Positions 26,447 to 35,859 of a stretch of 64,000 nt of DNA are shown piece after piece. The notes beneath the pieces are model-generated. The model ran no database searches. It was not told the origin of the DNA and saw only the letters and a program-made list of their open reading frames with translations. The first letter of the stretch is position 1, and the number at the start of each line of letters is the position of its first letter. Origin of the DNA: Pseudoalteromonas neustonica (GTDB lineage: Bacteria; Pseudomonadota; Gammaproteobacteria; Enterobacterales; Alteromonadaceae); NCBI RefSeq assembly GCF_001653135.1, contig NZ_BDDS01000015.1, forward strand, positions 20,260 through 84,259, in the 5' to 3' direction. A program made the position numbers and the translations under genes.

Positions 26447-26966
26447 ATACTAATCTGCGTAGATATGGGGCCTATTTAATGACAAGAAAATTGCGCTATA
26501 ACTAGGGCGTGTTGACCTTTGTGGATTGAAATTTGTTCAATCTAGGAGCGATTTAATCGCGGCGCGAGGTTTGTAACCTAGCGGGCTCGATAACTGCTCC
26601 TGCGTTATTCTACTAGCTCACATCCATGTGAGAATAAGTAAAAACCGAGCAAAGCTTCCGCGTCCTGCTCACGCCCCTTACCTACATCCGTGTAGGTAAC
26701 AAAGAGTTAATCGCCCCTAGGAAGAACCCTTTGGGCAGCGCATGTTTGGCATTTATCCTGCGTTATCGCCTATTTATGGGGAACAACCACACAGTATAGG
26801 CGCTGCCTTGCCTAAATACCAAATAGACTGCTGCAAAATCAATCACGAAAGGTCAACACGCCCTAGGCAAAAATCTTTATATCTAGTTGTTCTAAATAAA
26901 AATTTCAACAACGTTATAGCGTGATTTAGTTCGTTAAATTGTTCAAATATTTATGCCGATTGGTAT
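26447..26966. repeat. repeat family 3, full copy split by a family 1 MITE
   Basis: The left end begins ATACTAATCTGCGTAGATAT and the right end is the inverse complement of ATACCAATCGGCATAAATAT. The first dozen bases of the two ends agree as inverted repeats. Without the inserted 359-bp element and its TA duplication the unit is about 159 bp. The right end forms the last 13 codons and stop of the ExbD-like gene. A short 70-bp version lies at 51174-51243. Confidence 0.75.
26505..26863. mobile_element. MITE-like element family 1, copy 2 (359 bp)
   Basis: Ends GGGCGTGTTGACCTTT and its inverse complement, flanked by TA on both sides (26503-26504 and 26864-26865). It is inserted within the family 3 repeat. 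Compared with copy 1 it has about 48 extra bases, including a hairpin with arms CTCACAT and ATGTGAG. No coding capacity. Confidence 0.87.
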
Positions 26967-27387
26967 TACCCCAGACAATATGCGTAATCCCTTGCTTTTT
27001 GAATATATCAGTAGCTTCAAGACTCAAACTCAATGGCACATCATCCGCTACAAATAACCACACTCGATCAGTCGGGAGCTCAGAGAGCATCTCAAAAATC
27101 AGTTGGTTTATAGCTTCTTTTTCACTGAGATTGTATGTTGTTTTATCATGTGAAAATCGCAACGATCCACTGCGATTCAATGAGACTCTAATGGCTGGGT
27201 TGTGCGCGCACCAGTTGCGATAACTACCACAATTATCAAGCATTGTGCCTTTAATTACCTCAACTGCGGTCTCTTTTTGAAAAGAAAACAACATAACAAA
27301 AAAAATTAACAATACAAAACCTAAATCCATGTAAGGCTGGGTATTTAAAACGCCTGTAGTTAATCCATTTTTTCGTTTTTTTCTCAT
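26926..27387 (-). CDS. orphan ExbD/TolR-like protein
   Basis: The 153-residue protein has a short basic N-terminus (MRKKRKNG), a single membrane helix PYMDLGFVLLIFFVMLFSF with the conserved aspartate in the position used for proton coupling in ExbD/TolR, and a periplasmic domain. Two cysteines (DNCGSYRNWCAH) could form a disulphide. No ExbB or TonB gene is adjacent, which is unusual since ExbD works with ExbB. The last 13 residues (NTNRHKYLNNLTN) are encoded by a repeat end, so the original C-terminus has been replaced. It may be an extra motor subunit or a decaying gene. Confidence 0.6.
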   Translation of the reverse strand: MRKKRKNGLTTGVLNTQPYMDLGFVLLIFFVMLFSFQKETAVEVIKGTMLDNCGSYRNWCAHNPAIRVSLNRSGSLRFSHDKTTYNLSEKEAINQLIFEMLSELPTDRVWLFVADDVPLSLSLEATDIFKKQGITHIVWGNTNRHKYLNNLTN

Positions 27388-27751
27388 ACTGTATACTCCT
27401 GCCTAATACAGCCATTCATTTATTGGTAACTTTATAGTTTTATTATTTATAAACAATGCGCTAATGGTAACTTTTGTATCCCTGCTGTAACTAACTCACT
27501 GAGTATTTTTATAAACGGCTCTATAATTCTTTGCGCGACACTTCGGCTTAACCACCAGTGTGAATAACATTTTTAACGAATAACACATGTTTGTGCAAAC
27601 TTTGAAATACTGTGCGCGGTATCTGACATGCTTTTTACACAGTCTTTTTTATTACTTTTTATATCTATTGCCATTAATGTTTACAGTAAACTTTACATCT
27701 GCACTGTTTAGTCACACACTAAATCATCACTAATAAGTTTCTAAAATCAGA
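27388..27751. other. 364-base gap between divergent genes
   Basis: The region is AT-rich and must hold promoters for the ExbD-like gene and the lipoprotein gene. A 13-base palindrome GTTTACAGTAAAC lies near 27680. No gene, RNA structure or element end was recognised. Confidence 0.4.
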
Positions 27752-28192
27752 ATGAAATCATTTATTACACTTTGCACTATTACGCTTATGTTACTTTTAA
27801 ACGGTTGTGGTAGTGAAGATTCACCAAAAGGTGAAAACAATACACCAGGCAATAGCGCCGCATTATTCTTTGATGTGTTATATAACGAAAAAGATCTTAC
27901 TAAAGCCAGTAGTATGGCTACGCCAAAAATGGCTAGGATCATGAAGTCCTATGGCACCGCTAAACAATTTGCACGAAACTTAATTAACATGCAATTTGAT
28001 GAAGTGACGATTGAAGTTGATATGACCAATATGAGCTTGAGAGAGCAATATGGTGACAAAGCAAATATTAACCTCATTTTTACCGGCTATCTTAATGGGA
28101 ATAAAGTCGATGATATGCGCAGTGTAAAAATGGTACGTAAAAAAGGCAACTGGTACGTTGATAAAATAAATGCAGACCCTTTCGCACGCTAA
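27752..28192 (+). CDS. lipoprotein of unknown function
   Basis: The 146-residue protein has a lipoprotein signal (MKSFITLCTITLMLLLNGCG, lipobox LNGC with Cys19). The rest resembles NTF2-like or DUF4878-type lipoproteins: AALFFDVLYNEKDLTKASSMATPKM, and a final KMVRKKGNWYVDKINADPFAR. It probably sits in the inner or outer membrane facing the periplasm. After the stop a hairpin (GCCTTGTT/AACAAGGC, 28211-28229) may end transcription. Function unknown. Confidence 0.75.
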   Translation: MKSFITLCTITLMLLLNGCGSEDSPKGENNTPGNSAALFFDVLYNEKDLTKASSMATPKMARIMKSYGTAKQFARNLINMQFDEVTIEVDMTNMSLREQYGDKANINLIFTGYLNGNKVDDMRSVKMVRKKGNWYVDKINADPFAR

Positions 28193-28261
28193 ATCTAAAC
28201 ATAATTGCAAGCCTTGTTTATAACAAGGCACGTACTTTAACTGACTTTGCAGCCTCTAACA

Positions 28262-28472
28262 AATATCAGGTTACCGAGGTTTGGAATCGAGCGGGCTAAG
28301 TAAACCCGCGTCCTACTCACGCCCCTAGAAAGAACCCTTTGGACAGCGCGCCTGTTTGACATTTATACTGCATTATCGCCTATTTATGAGAAACACCACA
28401 CACCATAGGCGCTGCCTTGCCTAAATACCAAATAGACTGCTGCAAAATCAATCAGTAAAGGTCAACACACCC
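28262..28472. mobile_element. MITE-like element family 1, copy 3, 5'-truncated remnant
   Basis: The right end (AAAGGTCAACACACCC, then TA) and the interior (GCGGGCTAAGTAAA, CTAGAAAGAACCCTTT, GGCGCTGCCTTGCCTAAATA) match the intact copies, with several substitutions. The left inverted repeat is missing, so this copy is probably dead. The start coordinate is approximate. From 28473 to 28715 nothing else is recognised beyond a likely promoter for the receptor gene. Confidence 0.75.
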
Positions 28473-28715
28473 TAGCTATATTCAGCCTTTGATGATTGCC
28501 CACACCCCTAATTCAAAATCCTTTTACATGTATAGCCACACCACCCCATTCGCTAAGTGATTAAAACGCCTAAATATTGAAGCAATATGTTGTGTTTATA
28601 AAGTATAAGTAAATGCAATTTTCTCGCATTAAGATACAATGGCGCCACAATCAAAGTTATTAAATATTAGCCCCTAAGCGCTACTTTGTAGACTACGCGA
28701 AAAAGAGAACTTAAG

Positions 28716-30569
28716 ATGATCCGAACGGTACACCTCACTCTACCAGCCTTATTATGTAGTATATCAACGTTGTCATTCGCAGCAGACGAGACCGATACAA
28801 AAAGTATAGAAAAAATCACTATTGAAGCGTCACCAACAGCGAACAAAGAACCTGTCGGTACCTTCGACTCTCCAGTTTCTAACTTAGAATACGACCCTCG
28901 GGTTGATTTACAATCACGCAATATGGCTGAAGCGCAAGCAGATGTGACTATTCGCGGCGGTATTTTTGAAAACACTGGTTTTAGAGTCGGCAGCGCCACT
29001 TTATTTGATCCACAGTCAGGCCATTACTTTGCTGAAATTCCTATTGCGCCACAGATGTTAACGAGCCCTAAAGTCATAACAGGGGTAGATAACGCACTTT
29101 ATGGTGTCAATAGTTCAGTCGGAACGGTCTCTTTTGGTTGGAAGCCAATTAACACAGGAGGTAGTGTATCGCTTGGTGCTGGTAATAATGATTTTAATCG
29201 ACAAAGCTTACATGGCGCTGTTAGCCTACCGCTAGAGGGAGTTAATGAGTGGCGTGTGGGAGTTGAAGGTGAGTTTTCTCACTCTCAAAGCGATGGCTCA
29301 ATTGATAATGGCGATCATGACTTTAGCCGCGCATCAACACGTGTACAATTAACCGGCCCTCAATCACAAACCGACCTGTTCTTTGGCTATCAAGAAAAGT
29401 TTTTTGGCTGGCCAAATATGTATACGCCATTTAATGTAAATGAAACCGAAGATCTTGAAACCCGCTTAGTGATGCTAAACCATCAGCAAGAATACGCAGC
29501 CGACAGTGAGTTTGAAATATCTGCATATTATCGTAAACATAACGACCATTATGTTTTTTCACGTGAAAACCCATCTATGTTTGAGGCGTTTCATGAGAGC
29601 GAAGTAAAATCACTGGCGCTCTCAGGTCGTCATGCTCGCAATGATTCATTCGCGCTCAATTACTCTGCGCAGTATATTGAAGATTCGATTGAATCAACGA
29701 CTTTAGAAAATAACTTTACGTCGCGCAGTTACTATAAGGTCAGTATTTTACCTGAATATAAAGTAACACTTGAAACTAATCAAAGCATTACTATGCGCCT
29801 TGGTGCCACTTTTGACGATACAAATAGAGACGATTCTGACATTTCACTCATTGGTGATGTTACTTGGAATACAGTAACCCAAGATGGTACTGAACGAGCA
29901 CTTTATTTATCGTACGCACAAGCAAGCCAAGTGGCTGGTTATACTGCCATTGGCGGTAGTGACTCTGGAGGCTTATTTAGAAGTAACTATTCGCTTGAAC
30001 GTGAAGTAACTAAAAACCTAGAACTAGGCTTACTTTTTGAGCAGCAAAATTGGGTGTTTAACTCTGCCCTCTTTTATCGCCAAGATGAAAATTTAACCGA
30101 TTGGACCTACAGTTTAAATTCAACATCAGCCCGCTTTGCAAACCCGGTTGATATTGATACATCTGGCGTTGAATTTTTTGCCACTAAACATTTTGATACC
30201 GCAGAAGTTATTGCAAGCTACACCTTCTTAAATAAATCAGAAGATTATGGCGTTGCAGACATAGATGCCAGTTTTTACGCATTAAACTACCCTGATCACA
30301 GGCTAACCCTTGGCGCGATTTGGACCCCAAGCGATTTACTTGAGTTTCGCATTGATAATGAATGGCGTAAACAACACGAAAACACGCTTAGAAATGGTGA
30401 TGATGACGCGTTATTTACGCACCTAACCTTAAAAATAACGCCACATCAATTTGAAAACTTTTTTATTACGCTTGCAGCGGATAACGTGTGGGGCGAATCA
30501 TTTGAAGAGATCCCAGGCACCCCAGGACGTGGTGAACAATATACACTCAGTGCAACCTACAGCTGGTAA
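28716..30569 (+). CDS. TonB-dependent outer-membrane receptor
   Basis: The 617-residue protein has a signal peptide (ends near LSFAADE), a possible TonB box (EKITIEA), a plug domain (residues about 40-150: ADVTIRGGIFENTGFRVG, FAEIPIAPQM, GVDNALYGVNSSVGTVSF) and a beta-barrel ending in aromatic TYSW. Size and the QAD-VTIRGG motif are closest to BtuB-like receptors, but no cobalamin riboswitch is seen upstream, so the substrate is open. It is a single gene in a repeat-rich area; a short hairpin (AAAGCC/GGCTTT) follows. Confidence 0.85.
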   Translation: MIRTVHLTLPALLCSISTLSFAADETDTKSIEKITIEASPTANKEPVGTFDSPVSNLEYDPRVDLQSRNMAEAQADVTIRGGIFENTGFRVGSATLFDPQSGHYFAEIPIAPQMLTSPKVITGVDNALYGVNSSVGTVSFGWKPINTGGSVSLGAGNNDFNRQSLHGAVSLPLEGVNEWRVGVEGEFSHSQSDGSIDNGDHDFSRASTRVQLTGPQSQTDLFFGYQEKFFGWPNMYTPFNVNETEDLETRLVMLNHQQEYAADSEFEISAYYRKHNDHYVFSRENPSMFEAFHESEVKSLALSGRHARNDSFALNYSAQYIEDSIESTTLENNFTSRSYYKVSILPEYKVTLETNQSITMRLGATFDDTNRDDSDISLIGDVTWNTVTQDGTERALYLSYAQASQVAGYTAIGGSDSGGLFRSNYSLEREVTKNLELGLLFEQQNWVFNSALFYRQDENLTDWTYSLNSTSARFANPVDIDTSGVEFFATKHFDTAEVIASYTFLNKSEDYGVADIDASFYALNYPDHRLTLGAIWTPSDLLEFRIDNEWRKQHENTLRNGDDDALFTHLTLKITPHQFENFFITLAADNVWGESFEEIPGTPGRGEQYTLSATYSW

Positions 30570-30606
30570 CAGCATATAAAGCCTTCGCAAAGGAGGCTTT
30601 AGTTCC

Positions 30607-30883
30607 TATACCCAAACCATCTCAAGATGCTGTTTCAGTAGGAATTTAAAGCGATTTAGGCAAGGTATTGATTGCAAGCAATAGTGATTTTATTATTAAA
30701 ATCAATCCCTTATAAAATTAGCGCAGTATAAATCGCTTTAAAACCAACCCGTTGGGCGTTTCACAGGGACTTACTCTCATCGTTGTTACTTCTTAAAAAG
30801 GATGGCCATTGTTGCAAAGTAACGCCTTGATATTAAGCTCCTGTGAAACGCTGAATTCTGCATCTTGAGGTGGCTTGGGTATA
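30607..30883. mobile_element. MITE-like element family 2, copy B (277 bp)
   Basis: Ends TATACCCAAACCATCTCAAG and the inverse complement of TATACCCAAGCCACCTCAAG are inverted repeats of over 20 bases that continue into GATGC. The inner part shares AAAGCGATTTAGGCA with copy A. No gene is present. It fills most of the gap between the receptor and the YkgJ gene. Confidence 0.78.
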
Positions 30884-30957
30884 TAACCTAAGCAAAAACG
30901 CCCTATAAACATTCTTCAAACCAATGACGCGTAAAAAATGTGTGTATAAATTTTACG

Positions 30958-31221
30958 TTAGGTCAGCTCTTCTAGCTCTGTGATCAACGCTAAAGCATGT
31001 GCGTTACTGGTACCGCAAACATCCAAAGTAGCACTAAAATCACTGCACACTTTAGGGCGACTTTCATCGCCAAATAGTTTGCATAAATTGCCTTCATCCA
31101 GCTGAATACAACGTTCTCCGGCCTTTTTACCATTAGGCATGCCGGGAATTGGCGAGCTGATACTTGGCGCAATACAGCACGCACCACACCCTAAACGACA
31201 CGTCATTGTTAATGTATTCAT
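30958..31221 (-). CDS. YkgJ family cysteine-cluster protein
   Basis: The 87-residue protein has the zinc/iron-chelating cluster typical of the family: CRLGCGACC near residues 8-16, then RCIQLDEGNLCKLFG, RPKVCSDFSA and CGTS. Such proteins (UPF0153) are predicted metal-chelating, with unknown role. It is somewhat shorter than E. coli YkgJ (109). It is divergent from the RND operon, with 126 bases between. Confidence 0.88.
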   Translation of the reverse strand: MNTLTMTCRLGCGACCIAPSISSPIPGMPNGKKAGERCIQLDEGNLCKLFGDESRPKVCSDFSATLDVCGTSNAHALALITELEELT

Positions 31222-31347
31222 ACTTGCCCTTTTTGTACCTTACTTATCTACTTTGTTAACTGTGTAATGACTTGTTACATCTTCATACGGTTTTAAAATA
31301 TTTTATTCTCTATAATTACTCTGTCACCTAATTATGAGGAAAGCCCT

Positions 31348-32520
31348 GTGGCTACTAAAAAACAAATTATTCTACCTATCGCGGTACTGGTTGGCGGGAT
31401 TGCACTTGCTGCAGGCTTCTCTTCAATGAAGAAACCACCAGAAGAAAAACCAGCAGTTGATACTCGCCCGTTAGTATCAACAACGGCTGTCCACCTTGAC
31501 CCAATAAACTTGGATGTAAAATCCTATGGTGTAGTAAAAGCAAAAGATCACACCATGCTAGTTGCCCAAGTAAGTGGGCAAGTTGTATTTGTCTCTGAGC
31601 AATTTGTTCAAGGCGGATTCGTCAAACAGGGCGATATTCTAGCACGAATTGATCCAAATGATTATGAAGCTGCATTGATTGAAGCACAGGCTGGCATGGC
31701 ACAAGCAAGCGCTGATTTAGAAATTGAACGTGCTCAAGCACATGTAGCACAAGCTGAGTGGGATCGCATCAAAGATAATTCAAGCCAAGTAATTCCATCG
31801 CAGTTGTATTTACGTAAGCCACAACTAGCAGAAAAACTAGCCCGCTATCGTGCGGCGCAAGCCTCTGAAAAACGAGCTAAACGTAATTTAGAGCGTACAT
31901 ATATCAAAGCCCCTTATGATGCAATTATTGCAGCGCGTGATATTAGTTTAGGCAGCGTGGTCAATCCAGGTAATAAATTTGGTGAATTAAGCTCAACTTC
32001 CATTGCAGAAATACGCCTTCCAGTTGCAGACAAAGAACTGCAATATTTGATTAATGGTGGTATTGGCGCCACAGTCACTCTTAGTGCTGATTTTGCAGGG
32101 AAACCAACGCAATGGCAGGCAAAAGTAGTTCGCAGTGAAGGCGTGATTGATCAAAAAAGCCGCATGAGCTATTTAGTCGCACAAATTGCAACCCCATATG
32201 CTAGTGAGCAACCTTTGCGTTTTGGCTCTTACATTAATGCGACTATTTCAGGGCGTGAATTAAACAATGCGATTGTTGTACCGCACCATTTAGTAAAGGA
32301 CGGCAAAATTGTCGTACTCAACGATGATTTAACATTATCATTCAAAACAATTGATATAGTTAGAGAATACAACGGCATGGTGATAGCATCACAAGGCCTA
32401 ACGGAAGGTCAACAACTAATAACCTCTGCGCTTGAGTACCCAAGTGAAGGTATGCTGGTAAAAATTAATGATGCTGACAAGCCTCTTGGTGCAACCCAAC
32501 TTGCATTGAAAGAGGAATAA
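31348..32520 (+). CDS. RND efflux periplasmic adaptor subunit (MFP/HlyD family)
   Basis: The 390-residue protein has an N-terminal anchor helix (residues 7-25), a lipoyl half-motif (AQVSGQVVFVSEQFVQGGFVKQGDILARIDPNDY), a helical hairpin (about 105-165, LAEKLARYRAAQASEKRAKRN), and the second lipoyl half (TYIKAPYDAIIAARDISLGSVV). It bridges the inner-membrane pump and an outer-membrane channel. The start is GTG with a GAGGAAAG ribosome site. The pump gene follows after 3 bases. No TolC gene or regulator is adjacent, so an outer channel encoded elsewhere is presumed. Confidence 0.92.
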   Translation: MATKKQIILPIAVLVGGIALAAGFSSMKKPPEEKPAVDTRPLVSTTAVHLDPINLDVKSYGVVKAKDHTMLVAQVSGQVVFVSEQFVQGGFVKQGDILARIDPNDYEAALIEAQAGMAQASADLEIERAQAHVAQAEWDRIKDNSSQVIPSQLYLRKPQLAEKLARYRAAQASEKRAKRNLERTYIKAPYDAIIAARDISLGSVVNPGNKFGELSSTSIAEIRLPVADKELQYLINGGIGATVTLSADFAGKPTQWQAKVVRSEGVIDQKSRMSYLVAQIATPYASEQPLRFGSYINATISGRELNNAIVVPHHLVKDGKIVVLNDDLTLSFKTIDIVREYNGMVIASQGLTEGQQLITSALEYPSEGMLVKINDADKPLGATQLALKEE

Positions 32521-32523
32521 AAA

Positions 32524-35500
32524 ATGACCATTCATAGCGAAAAGGGCTTAATTGCTTGGTTTGCTCGCAACCCTGTTGCGGCCAACCTCTTAATGATTTT
32601 TATTCTCGTGGGCGGCATTTTAACGGCGTTTTCTATTCGTAAACAAATGTTTCCGCAGTTTGAAAATAACTGGATCAGCGTGCAAGCGGTGTATCCTGGT
32701 GCAGCGCCACAAGAAGTAGAAGAAGGCATTACCATCAAGGTCGAAGAAGCACTTGAAGGCCTTGAAGGTATAAAACGTAAAATCACCTACTCAAACCGCA
32801 GTTTTTCTCAAGCATGGATTGAAGTCGCAGAAAAATACGACACCCAAGAAGTACTAGATGAAATAAAGATGCAAGTTGACTCAATCAACACTTTTCCAGC
32901 TGAAATGGAACGCCCTGTTGTTCGTCACGATAAGTTTGAGCAAGAAGTAATGATACTCGCTCTGTATGGCGATATGTCGAACCATCAGCTCAAAGAGCTG
33001 GGCAATAATATTAAAGATGAACTCCAAGCCCTGCCATTAATAAACCTCGTTGAATTTAACAGTGGCTTAGACTATGAAATAGGCATTGAAGTCAGTCCAG
33101 ATAAACTACGTGAATATGGCCTAACCTTTAGGGATATTTCAGGGGCTGTACGCGCGTTTTCAGCCAATATGTCAGCGGGGCAAATACGCTCTGAGAATGG
33201 CTATATTTCAATGCGGGTTGAAAAACAAGCGTACCGTGGTAATGAATTTGAAAAGCTTCCTCTAATTTTACTCCCTGATGGCGCACAAGTCTTTTTAGGC
33301 GACGTTGCGACCATCAACGATGGCTTTGAAGAAGGCTTACAATACTCTAAATACAATGGTAAAAACTCACTCTCATTTGAAGTCAACGCGTCAAAAGATC
33401 AAGACATTACTAAAATTGCTAAAGTCCTCAAGCAATACCTTGCAGATAAAGCCGATACATTACCTGCGGGCGTAAAGTTAACCCCTATTGTTGATCTAAC
33501 TTACTACCTTGAAGGTCGATTAGATATGATGATCGATAACATGGTATGGGGCGGCATTTTGGTTATGGTGGTACTCGCCTTATTTTTACCACTGCGCTTA
33601 GCTTTTTGGGTAATGATGGGTTTACCTGTGTCGTTCCTTGGCGCATTTTTGATGATGCCAGTGGGCTTTTTAGATGTCACAATTAACTTAGCATCGCTGT
33701 TTGCCTTTATATTAGTGCTAGGAATTGTCGTTGATGACGCGATAGTCGTAGGTGAATCTGCCAGTGCCGAAATAGAAAAGTACGGCCACAGTCTTGATAA
33801 TGTTGTACGCGGCGTTAAACGCGTTGCTATGCCCGCCACTTTTGGTGTATTAACCACCATTGCAGCTTTTTTACCGCAAACTTTAGCTACAGGCCCAGGT
33901 GCTGCGTTTTCTAAAGCCATTGGTGGCGTTATTATTCTATGTTTGATTTTCTCGTTAATTGAGTCAAAACTTATTTTACCTGCGCATATTGCCGCAATGA
34001 ATCCACGTAAACCAAACCCTAAAAATCCACTGCACCGCTTACGTAACGTAATGGATGGCGGATTAAGACGCTTTGTAGAAAATTATTACACACCGTTTAT
34101 TAGTCGCTGTATTCATTATCGCTATACCGTTATTATTGGCTTTGTCTGTGTATTAATCGTCAGCGGCGGTATGTTTGCAGGTGGCCTCGTTAAGTTTGTT
34201 GCTAACCCTAAAATACCTCATGACTTTCCGCGTATTTCCGTCGAAATGAACTTAGCATCATCAGAGCAAGCAACACTAGAAACTGCGCGTAAAATTGAGC
34301 AAGTCATTATAAATGTTGATAATCAGCTTAAAGAACAATATGGCACTGCTATGGTTCGTGATTTATCAGTAAGCTTACGCGGTCGTACTAATGCCAGCAT
34401 CATGGCGATATTGGTTGAGCCAGACCTACGCCCTATTGATACCTTTGCATTAAGTGCACTTTGGCGTGAACAAATGCCACCTCTGTCTGGTGTTAAAACA
34501 TTAACCATTCAAGATAGCATTATGAATGGGGGCCGAGATGATGGCGATATTAGCTTCCGTCTTGAAGGTAAAAACGTTGATAAACTTAAAGAAGTTGCCG
34601 CAAAACTGAAAGAAAAACTTAATACATTGGAAGGCGTGGGTGATGTAAATGACTCAATGCAAAGTGCAACAGATGAAGTACAACTTGATTTAAAACCACT
34701 TGCTTACAGTATGGGATTAACCCTTGCTGATGTTGCTTCCCAAGTAAGCTTTAGCTACTACGGCCTTGAAGCACAGCGCATTCTTCGCGATGGCGAAGAG
34801 ATTAAGGTGATGATCCGCTACCCTGAAGATGCCCGTAACTCAATCAGCGACATTGACAGTGTACGTATTGTTACGCCAAGTGGCGCGGAAGTACCGCTGG
34901 CTGAAGTCGCCGAAGTTAAATTAGTTGATGGTGTGAATAGCATTCGCCGTGAAAACTCTAAACGTACCATTAATGTGTGGGCATCTGTTGATACTGATCA
35001 AGTTGAACCGTTTGCCATCGCAGAGCAAATTCGCGATGAATATTTACCTTCATTATTAAAAAGTTACCCCGGTGTACAGAGCAGTGTTGCTGGACGTATT
35101 CAAGAAGAGATGGACAGCGTTGCAGAGCAAGTACGTGATTTTGCTTTATCAATGATGATTATTTTTGCACTTTTAGCAATTCCGCTACGATCATACTCGC
35201 AGCCATTAATTATTATGTCGGTGATACCGTTTGGTGTCATAGGTGCCATGTTTGGCCACATGGTACTGGGTATGACGATGAGTGGTTTGTCAATTTTCGG
35301 TATTATCGCGGTGGCCGGTGTGGTGGTAAATGACTCGCTGGTTATGGTTGATTTTGTAAATAAAGCGCGCGCTGATGGCGTTGCAATTAAAGATGCCGTA
35401 ACTCAAGCAGGCGCACGACGCTTTAGAGCAATACTACTCACCTCTATCACTACATTTATTGGTGTAATGCCCATCATTATGGAAACCAGTCTACAAGCGA

Positions 35501-35685
35501 AGATTGTTATTCCGATGGCAGTGTCACTTGCGTTTGGCGTACTGTTTGCCACGGTTATCACTTTAATACTGATCCCATGCCAATACGTGGCGCTAGAAGA
35601 TGCCAAACGAGTTATTCGTAAATGGCGTGGTAAAGAAGCGCTAGTCGATGGTCAACCTGTTGCAGTAACGCCAACCAATACATAA
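32524..35685 (+). CDS. RND efflux transporter permease subunit
   Basis: The 1053-residue protein has the AcrB-type layout: TM1 (ARNPVAANLLMIFILVGG), porter domain, TM2-6 with the proton-relay pair in GIVVDDAIVVGESA, second porter domain, and TM8-12 with GIIAVAGVVVNDSLVMVDF. It is of the HAE-like group whose members expel drugs, dyes, or lipids using the proton gradient. The substrate is not clear. It is translated right after the adaptor gene and ends before a strong terminator. Confidence 0.94.
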   Translation: MTIHSEKGLIAWFARNPVAANLLMIFILVGGILTAFSIRKQMFPQFENNWISVQAVYPGAAPQEVEEGITIKVEEALEGLEGIKRKITYSNRSFSQAWIEVAEKYDTQEVLDEIKMQVDSINTFPAEMERPVVRHDKFEQEVMILALYGDMSNHQLKELGNNIKDELQALPLINLVEFNSGLDYEIGIEVSPDKLREYGLTFRDISGAVRAFSANMSAGQIRSENGYISMRVEKQAYRGNEFEKLPLILLPDGAQVFLGDVATINDGFEEGLQYSKYNGKNSLSFEVNASKDQDITKIAKVLKQYLADKADTLPAGVKLTPIVDLTYYLEGRLDMMIDNMVWGGILVMVVLALFLPLRLAFWVMMGLPVSFLGAFLMMPVGFLDVTINLASLFAFILVLGIVVDDAIVVGESASAEIEKYGHSLDNVVRGVKRVAMPATFGVLTTIAAFLPQTLATGPGAAFSKAIGGVIILCLIFSLIESKLILPAHIAAMNPRKPNPKNPLHRLRNVMDGGLRRFVENYYTPFISRCIHYRYTVIIGFVCVLIVSGGMFAGGLVKFVANPKIPHDFPRISVEMNLASSEQATLETARKIEQVIINVDNQLKEQYGTAMVRDLSVSLRGRTNASIMAILVEPDLRPIDTFALSALWREQMPPLSGVKTLTIQDSIMNGGRDDGDISFRLEGKNVDKLKEVAAKLKEKLNTLEGVGDVNDSMQSATDEVQLDLKPLAYSMGLTLADVASQVSFSYYGLEAQRILRDGEEIKVMIRYPEDARNSISDIDSVRIVTPSGAEVPLAEVAEVKLVDGVNSIRRENSKRTINVWASVDTDQVEPFAIAEQIRDEYLPSLLKSYPGVQSSVAGRIQEEMDSVAEQVRDFALSMMIIFALLAIPLRSYSQPLIIMSVIPFGVIGAMFGHMVLGMTMSGLSIFGIIAVAGVVVNDSLVMVDFVNKARADGVAIKDAVTQAGARRFRAILLTSITTFIGVMPIIMETSLQAKIVIPMAVSLAFGVLFATVITLILIPCQYVALEDAKRVIRKWRGKEALVDGQPVAVTPTNT

Positions 35686-35706
35686 AATTTAACATCCCAA
35701 CCAACT

Positions 35707-35738
35707 AGCCCGCACTGTTTACAGTGCGGGCTTTTTTA
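35707..35738 (+). terminator. terminator of the RND operon
   Basis: Arms AGCCCGCACTGT and ACAGTGCGGGCT (12 bp) with a TT spacer, followed by six T. Confidence 0.92.
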
Positions 35739-35859
35739 TATTAATAATCACAACAACCGTGAATTTAGTACATAAAATCAACATTATAATTATTTACTTA
35801 GCACACAATCCACGCTACAAATAGACGATAAAACGAACTAAAAACAAATAAGGACGCAC

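Noticed and set aside
26742..26924. Open frame of 60 codons across the right part of the family 1 MITE
   Set aside because: It lies wholly in the repeat and its flank, is not open in the other copies, and has no ribosome site.
28473..28715. Cobalamin riboswitch before the BtuB-like receptor
   Set aside because: The B12-box sequence and the large folded leader are not present in the 240 bases upstream.
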